Below are positions 1 to 3,957 of a stretch of DNA of 7,838 nt, one piece after another; the stretch's first letter is position 1, and every line of letters begins with the position of its first letter. The notes under the pieces were generated by a model. The model was given only the letters and a program-made list of their open reading frames with translations. It made no database searches and was not told the origin of the DNA. This DNA is from Candidatus Moranbacteria bacterium CG23_combo_of_CG06-09_8_20_14_all_35_22 (GTDB taxonomy: Bacteria; Patescibacteriota; Minisyncoccia; Moranbacterales; UBA2206): contig PCRW01000014.1 of the NCBI GenBank assembly GCA_002772115.1, positions 1 through 7,838 on the forward strand. The letters run 5' to 3'. Both the position numbers and the translations under genes were made by a program.

Positions 1-493
1 TAGGATGATTCTGTGCGAAAGCACTGTTATTAAGCAACGAGTCTAATGCTAAAGCCTTAATAAAAAGTGGCTCGTTACTCTTAGAATCAACTGCCCTAGA
101 AGCTTTTATTTCTATTCTGATGCGACTTTTTTTATGCTTATAGAAAAAATCATATTCATTATCAAAATCAGGATTTTCTTTTTTTGTAGGCTTTTCCATC
201 TCTGGAACAATTGCATGAATATGCGACTGTGCCCAAATAATACCAAAAGCTGTTGGTGATCCGTATTTTTCATAAATATGCAGATATTCATTTCTTGCCA
301 AATATTCTTCACGAATCGCAAAATAATCGTTTAGCGTTATTTTTTTCAAACCAAATAAATTTGAAACTATATATTCGTATTCATTGAATGGATATACCGA
401 CATCAACTCCTTGAGATTAATTTTTAATTTTTCCCTATCACTAGTTGGCAACAATTCTATTAACTCATCCAGGCTCTCTTTTAAAATTTCCAT
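1..493 (-). CDS. Type II restriction endonuclease, PD-(D/E)XK type, C-terminus cut off by window edge
   Basis: The frame opens with ATG at 493 and stays open through 164 codons to base 2, so the gene leaves the window unfinished. It starts three bases after the methyltransferase stop and has no Shine-Dalgarno site, which points to translational coupling. The N-terminal 60 residues are helical and acidic. A conserved-looking block follows (SPTAFGIIWAQSHIHAIVPE, residues 79-98). Then comes a likely PD-(D/E)XK core: D115 in EYDFFY (113-118) followed by E128-I129-K130 in RIEIKASRA (126-134), a normal spacing for this fold. Downstream residues LFIKALALDS probably continue the core. Its expected role is to cut unmethylated DNA at the site protected by the neighbouring methyltransferase. 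The recognition sequence cannot be read from the protein. The endonuclease call rests on the motif plus the gene partner; the exact family was not recognised. Confidence 0.78.
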   Translation of the reverse strand, partial: MEILKESLDELIELLPTSDREKLKINLKELMSVYPFNEYEYIVSNLFGLKKITLNDYFAIREEYLARNEYLHIYEKYGSPTAFGIIWAQSHIHAIVPEMEKPTKKENPDFDNEYDFFYKHKKSRIRIEIKASRAVDSKSNEPLFIKALALDSLLNNSAFAQNHP

Positions 494-496
494 GTG

Positions 497-2479
497 TTAT
501 TTGTTAAATTTATTAATATAATCTTTTTCTTTTTCTGAAAAAGAAAATTTGTTCATAATATAATTATCTAATTTTACAAAATTATCATTACCTCCAATAA
601 TCTCATCCACCATTTTAATTATTTCAGAGAATGTTTTTTTATCCCAAAGAGGTAACGGCATTTGCTCAATATGATTTCGCAATACTTTTATACTCGAAAA
701 CTTTTTTTGAAATATAAATTGATACGGTGAAGAATTAAATAGGGTGGCAATCACTTTCGCTGAATAGTTTGGAATCTTAGGAATAACAATGTTTGCACTA
801 TTAAGAGTTAACTTCTGTTTGTTATCGTAAGTAAAAAAGAGATATTTAGAAATAAATCTATAGATAAGTTTTTCTTTCGCACGATATCTTTCTATCGGCG
901 CTACTTGTTGAAATTTTTCTGGCACAAATCTAATATAACTCGATGGGTTATCCAATGCAAATCGTCCAACTTCTTTCCCTTTAAAAATAGGCTCAAAACC
1001 ATCCTGCGGATTGTCTATTATGAATTCTTTATTATTTCCAGTAACAATTCCAAGTGCCCAATCGGCGTTATTCTTCAAGGTTATATAATTTGTTTTATAT
1101 ATTCTTTCAATTATCTCGGTATCAAATTCACTTGCATGAATATCAAAAACAAAATCTTGATTGTTTAGCCATCTCATTTGCTCAACACTGTGATGTTCGT
1201 TTCCCTTGCAAATCAATATTTTATTATTACTAACTTTATTTTTTTTAAAATCCAATCTAACGACAGGAGTAAAAACATTTTTAAAAACCCGATCGAGATA
1301 AACAACTTTTTTGATTTGAGAATTTTTCAAAATAATTTCTCTTATATCTTTATGCACTTTTACATTTAAAATTGATTCAGGTAAAATAAACGAACTCACT
1401 CCACCACCACGGAGTAAATCAAGGCTTTTTTTAAGAAAATATGAAAAAGATTCAAGAGATAATATTTCAGGATAAATTATTTTCAGCTTTTTACTGTCCT
1501 CTTTTGAAAAATGGACTCCCCATGGTGGATTTGTCGCCACAACATCAAAATCTTTGATATTTTCATCATTCAAACTGAATAAATCATAATTACCAATTTC
1601 AAAAAGTGTATTCTTGCAAACAATATTAGGAGCGAAATCCTTATTTTTAAATTTGATAAGAATATTGAGTCGAGCAATTCTAACGGCAATTTCGTCAAAA
1701 TCAATACCATAAATATTTGCAGGGTTTTCTATATTGTCCGAAAAAGCCAAAAGGAATTGTCCTGTCCCACAACAAGGATCTAAAACCTTTGAATTTTTTT
1801 TAACATAATCTGCCACTATTTCATTTACTATCTCTGCTGGCGTATAGTATGATCCGCTTTGAGCTTTTCTTCCTTCCAATAAAAGCGACTGATACAAAAA
1901 ACCGAGAATGTCTCTTTGCTTCGGAATATTACAATCAAGCAAAAAGGCAAATTCCTTTTTTATCTCCCCCTCTTTTATTTCTGAAATCCAAGATTTTATT
2001 TCTTCTTTTATTTGCTTATTTGAAAAAGATAAGTCCTTTTTTTGAATAATATCCTCGATACTAATCTTCGATAATATCCCCTCTTTTTTAAGTAAATTCA
2101 AACTTACCAGCAAGAGTGCTGGAAAAATAATTATGTTATTATCCTTTATAAAATCAACAATAAAATTTAGTTCCTCAAAACTATCTCTATCTTCAATATA
2201 TTCATTTGGTAAAAAAGTTTTTTCAGCTCCTGCCTTATTAGCACGCTTATTCATTTTTTCCAAATCACCACTTAAAATTCTTGACTTAATATTTTCAACA
2301 TCTTTTTTGTAAAAAAAATCCTTTGCATTCTCATCAAATGATTGCAGATGACCACATTTAACCCAATTTCTAACTGTCGCCGTTGAAATTCCCAAAAAAG
2401 TAGCTGTACTTTCCATATTCAGCACCGCTTCATTATTATTAATAATAAAATTATCTAGAAATATATTTGACATTTTCAT
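497..2479 (-). CDS. N6-adenine DNA methyltransferase (gamma class) with N-terminal helix-turn-helix and TaqI-type recognition domain
   Basis: This is the modification enzyme of a type II restriction-modification pair; it transfers a methyl group from S-adenosylmethionine to N6 of adenine. Domains in order: a MerR/excisionase-like helix-turn-helix at about 22-66 (ATFLGISTATVRNWV then FYKKDVENI), a helical linker to about 200, and a catalytic domain. The catalytic domain has motif X SGSYYTP (208-214), motif I DPCCGTGQF (234-242), a motif II region IYGIDFDEIA (257-266) and motif IV NPPW (317-320). The order X-I-IV and NPPW define the gamma class. Residues about 495-610 (FEPIFKGKEVGRF, then LIYRFISK, LTLNSANIVIP and QMPLPLW) resemble the TaqI/Eco57I C-terminal specificity domain. 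There is no endonuclease motif inside the protein, consistent with a separate nuclease gene 3 bases downstream. ATG at 2479 is used; a second ATG two codons later is equally possible, and neither has a close Shine-Dalgarno site. The helix-turn-helix may regulate the operon. Confidence 0.95.
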   Translation of the reverse strand: MKMSNIFLDNFIINNNEAVLNMESTATFLGISTATVRNWVKCGHLQSFDENAKDFFYKKDVENIKSRILSGDLEKMNKRANKAGAEKTFLPNEYIEDRDSFEELNFIVDFIKDNNIIIFPALLLVSLNLLKKEGILSKISIEDIIQKKDLSFSNKQIKEEIKSWISEIKEGEIKKEFAFLLDCNIPKQRDILGFLYQSLLLEGRKAQSGSYYTPAEIVNEIVADYVKKNSKVLDPCCGTGQFLLAFSDNIENPANIYGIDFDEIAVRIARLNILIKFKNKDFAPNIVCKNTLFEIGNYDLFSLNDENIKDFDVVATNPPWGVHFSKEDSKKLKIIYPEILSLESFSYFLKKSLDLLRGGGVSSFILPESILNVKVHKDIREIILKNSQIKKVVYLDRVFKNVFTPVVRLDFKKNKVSNNKILICKGNEHHSVEQMRWLNNQDFVFDIHASEFDTEIIERIYKTNYITLKNNADWALGIVTGNNKEFIIDNPQDGFEPIFKGKEVGRFALDNPSSYIRFVPEKFQQVAPIERYRAKEKLIYRFISKYLFFTYDNKQKLTLNSANIVIPKIPNYSAKVIATLFNSSPYQFIFQKKFSSIKVLRNHIEQMPLPLWDKKTFSEIIKMVDEIIGGNDNFVKLDNYIMNKFSFSEKEKDYINKFNK

Positions 2480-2516
2480 TTTTAAATGCTTATTTTATTT
2501 TTTTCCTCATAATCCC

Positions 2517-2525
2517 ATTATACCA
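2517..2525 (-). promoter_or_regulatory. Extended -10 promoter of the restriction-modification operon
   Basis: On the minus strand the sequence reads TGG-TATAAT, a perfect extended -10 (TGnTATAAT). The predicted +1 is near base 2510, 31 bases before the methyltransferase ATG. At 17-base spacing the -35 hexamer would be AGCGGA (2540-2545), which does not match TTGACA; this is acceptable for an extended -10 promoter. That -35 position lies inside the 2532-2563 palindrome, so anything bound there would compete with RNA polymerase. Confidence 0.7.
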
Positions 2526-2528
2526 CAC

Positions 2529-2563
2529 AAAACGGACTGTCCGCTATTTAGCGAACAGTCCGT
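2529..2563 (-). terminator. Strong hairpin after the PUR-domain gene: terminator and/or operator
   Basis: An inverted repeat has 15-base arms ACGGACTGTCCGCTA (2532-2546) and TAGCGAACAGTCCGT (2549-2563), 14 of 15 paired, with a 2-base loop. It starts 6 bases past the TAG stop of the 75-codon gene. On the minus strand it is followed by only four T (2532-2529), so it is a modest Rho-independent terminator with a very stable stem. It also covers the -35 position of the methyltransferase promoter, so an operator role is an alternative. Confidence 0.65.
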
Positions 2564-2569
2564 CATTTT

Positions 2570-2797
2570 CTATTGCATATATTGTTTCAATTCCAAAAGA
2601 TTATTGCCAAATTCTGCGAAGTGATCTTTGAATAGGATGATTCGGTTGATTACTTTTTGATTATCCTTATTGAGATACGATTCAGCGATAGTTAGATAAT
2701 TATTTCCATTAGATGCCTTTTTGACATCAAAAAAATAATTCTTTTTGCCCGCCTTGAGCATTTTGGAGAATACTTTCTCCTTTTCGATTTGTTGCAT
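2570..2797 (-). CDS. Small PUR-domain (DUF3276-type) DNA/RNA-binding protein
   Basis: A 75-residue protein. After a short helical lead, KAGKKNYFFDVKKASNGNNY (16-35) and LTIAESY, then KVINRIILFKDHFAEF (48-63) and a final helix, match the bacterial PUR-family pattern. In that pattern K/R-x-YFFDVK begins a beta-sheet, LTI-E-S continues it, and I-I-LFK-DF-F leads into the C-terminal helix. PUR-family proteins bind purine-rich single-stranded DNA and RNA; in spirochetes such a protein acts as a regulator of transcription and translation. The length suits a single PUR repeat, which would work as a dimer. It is the only gene in the window with a clear Shine-Dalgarno site, and it has its own promoter and a roughly 98-base leader with two inverted repeats, suggesting separate and possibly self-directed control. 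Its stop lies 6 bases before a strong hairpin. The family call is from pattern recognition; targets are unknown. Confidence 0.82.
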   Translation of the reverse strand: MQQIEKEKVFSKMLKAGKKNYFFDVKKASNGNNYLTIAESYLNKDNQKVINRIILFKDHFAEFGNNLLELKQYMQ

Positions 2798-2807
2798 TGT
2801 TTTTTTA

Positions 2808-2814
2808 CCACCTT
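2808..2814 (-). promoter_or_regulatory. Ribosome binding site of the PUR-domain gene
   Basis: AAGGTGG on the minus strand lies 10 bases before the ATG at 2797 and differs by one base from AAGGAGG. It supports this start. The other genes here have only A/T-rich sequence in this position. The site directly adjoins one arm of the 2815-2855 inverted repeat, so folding there could affect ribosome access. Confidence 0.7.
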
Positions 2815-2855
2815 ATTATTAAGTTTAAAATATAAAGTGGTTATACCTTAATAAT
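2815..2855 (-). repeat. Inverted repeat in the leader next to the ribosome binding site
   Basis: The arms are ATTATTAAG (2815-2823) and CTTAATAAT (2847-2855), 9 of 9 paired, with a 23-base spacer. The stem is A/T-rich and weak, so structure is uncertain. One arm touches the Shine-Dalgarno sequence, which makes it a candidate translational control element. Confidence 0.35.
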
Positions 2856-2858
2856 TAA

Positions 2859-2895
2859 TATGAGATTTTAATTCTGCAGTAATCAAAAATCTCAT
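2859..2895 (-). repeat. Inverted repeat at the predicted transcript start of the PUR-domain gene
   Basis: The arms are TATGAGATTTT (2859-2869) and AAAATCTCATA (2886-2896, ending one base outside the given span), 11 of 11 paired, with a 16-base loop that holds CTGCAG. It begins at the predicted +1 (about 2895), so it is either a 5-prime hairpin of the mRNA or a DNA operator just downstream of the -10. Confidence 0.45.
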
Positions 2896-2901
2896 AGTGA
2901 T

Positions 2902-2930
2902 ATTATATCAGTGGTATGAAAACACTGCAA
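2902..2930 (-). promoter_or_regulatory. Promoter of the PUR-domain gene
   Basis: On the minus strand: TTGCAG (2930-2925, a partial -35 match), 17 bases, then TGA-TATAAT, where TATAAT at 2907-2902 and the TG form a perfect extended -10. The predicted +1 is base 2895, giving a leader of about 98 bases before the ATG at 2797. The -35 is directly preceded by a G-rich purine tract and a DnaA-box 9-mer. Confidence 0.7.
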
Positions 2931-2949
2931 CCCCTCCCCCTGTGGATAA
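2931..2949 (-). promoter_or_regulatory. DnaA-box 9-mer abutting a purine tract upstream of the PUR-gene promoter
   Basis: On the minus strand TTATCCACA (2949-2941) is an exact match to the strong DnaA box and runs straight into GGGGGAGGGG (2940-2931), which touches the -35 element. The G run stands out in this A/T-rich intergenic stretch. DnaA and PUR proteins are both known to bind these types of sequence; binding here is an inference. No box cluster is seen, so this is not presented as an origin. Confidence 0.35.
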
Positions 2950-2971
2950 CTTTTTTATCTTACATACAATT

Positions 2972-3940
2972 TTATTTAACTTGTATATCCTTTCTCCCAT
3001 CACCAATAATATTATTCCGAGCGTCATAAGCAGTCATAATCAATCTGTATGGTCCAATATTTGGTGCCTTAAGTGATAATTGGACTGAAGCAATTTGACC
3101 ACCTTCTATTTCTTGCATTGTTTCACTAGAAACAATAACCTTATCGGACAAATCTTGAACCTCTAGTATTACTTTAAATACTGCCTTTTCTCCAATGGAG
3201 TTTTGAATATTCGTCTTGGTATTTATAATATCGCCTTCTTTGTAGGTTTTATTATTTGAATAAAAATGTTCAACAAAACCCTGCCCTAGAGTTGCATAGG
3301 TTATATTTATATTAATATTTTGATACAAAAAAGTTTTTTTTGAAGCCGTATCGTAAGTTAATGGATAGATATTAATAATTAATTCTTGATATCCTCCCAT
3401 ATCAACTGTTTTTGTTTCATATTGCTTTTCTGGAAAAATTCCAAGATTTCTTGGACAATCAACTGGTCCGCTATCCCAGTTATCATCAGGCATCGGTGGT
3501 GGCATTTGAAAGGCTGGTATATTAATTTCTCCCAAGTTCTTTCTGTTTTCAAATTCTACATCAGTATTATCAATAGAAGTGTTTGGAGGAAGCTTAATGG
3601 TAATTTTTTTAAAAGGAACAATCGGTCTTGATTGAGCTAAAAGCTGCTCAAATCCATCAATTTTTATTTCCTGATAATGCTCAAGATTATCAATACTATA
3701 TTTTGATGAATCTATTCTGATTAATTGCTGGCTAATGCCATTCTTTTCTGACTTAACTTGAGAAAAAATAACACTACCGTCACTAGAGTCTTTACTAGTC
3801 GTCGCTACGGCTGATTTTTGTTCTTTTGAAACTATTGAATACTTGGTTGATTGTTTTAATTTTGTAATTTTTACAGCCAATAATGTTATTCCAATAATAA
3901 CAATCACCGCAATTAGACTAATAAATAAAACTTTTTTCAT
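2972..3940 (-). CDS. Membrane-anchored extracytoplasmic protein resembling a gingipain (C25) propeptide plus Ig-like domain
   Basis: This 322-residue protein begins with one membrane helix (about 4-24, KKVLF then AVIVIIGITLLAV). There is no lipobox cysteine, so it is probably an uncleaved anchor with the rest outside the membrane. A low-complexity Ser/Lys linker runs to about 60. Residues about 70-216 resemble the C25 peptidase propeptide: RPIVPFKKITIKLPPNT (105-121), IPAFQMPPP (141-149), FPEKQYE (169-175), and YQELIINIYPLTYDT (184-198) leading to INITYA. Residues about 220-322 form a beta-rich Ig/CARDB-like domain (EGDIINTKTNIQN, then GPYRLIMTAYDA). No catalytic His-Cys peptidase domain follows; C162 is the only cysteine. 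It starts 17 bases after the ATPase stop with no Shine-Dalgarno site and probably shares its mRNA. Possible roles are a surface adhesin, a chaperone or inhibitor of a peptidase encoded elsewhere, or part of the secretion machine. The propeptide call is by pattern only. Confidence 0.65.
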   Translation of the reverse strand: MKKVLFISLIAVIVIIGITLLAVKITKLKQSTKYSIVSKEQKSAVATTSKDSSDGSVIFSQVKSEKNGISQQLIRIDSSKYSIDNLEHYQEIKIDGFEQLLAQSRPIVPFKKITIKLPPNTSIDNTDVEFENRKNLGEINIPAFQMPPPMPDDNWDSGPVDCPRNLGIFPEKQYETKTVDMGGYQELIINIYPLTYDTASKKTFLYQNININITYATLGQGFVEHFYSNNKTYKEGDIINTKTNIQNSIGEKAVFKVILEVQDLSDKVIVSSETMQEIEGGQIASVQLSLKAPNIGPYRLIMTAYDARNNIIGDGRKDIQVK

Positions 3941-3957
3941 TTAATTAAATTTATTTC

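Noticed and set aside
112..321. A 69-codon minus-strand frame starting with ATG
   Set aside because: It overlaps the endonuclease gene in another frame. The endonuclease frame is open over the whole 2-493 stretch and carries a PD-(D/E)XK motif, so the shorter frame is a shadow.
905..2049. Several plus-strand frames of 60-90 codons
   Set aside because: All lie opposite the methyltransferase gene, have no recognisable domains and have A/T-rich, Phe/Ile-heavy products typical of antisense reading.
1794..2318. Runs of eight identical bases in the methyltransferase gene (1794-1801 and 2311-2318) as phase-variation sites
   Set aside because: Eight-base A or T runs also occur in other genes here (3334-3341) and are expected in such A/T-rich coding sequence; they are short for a slipping tract.
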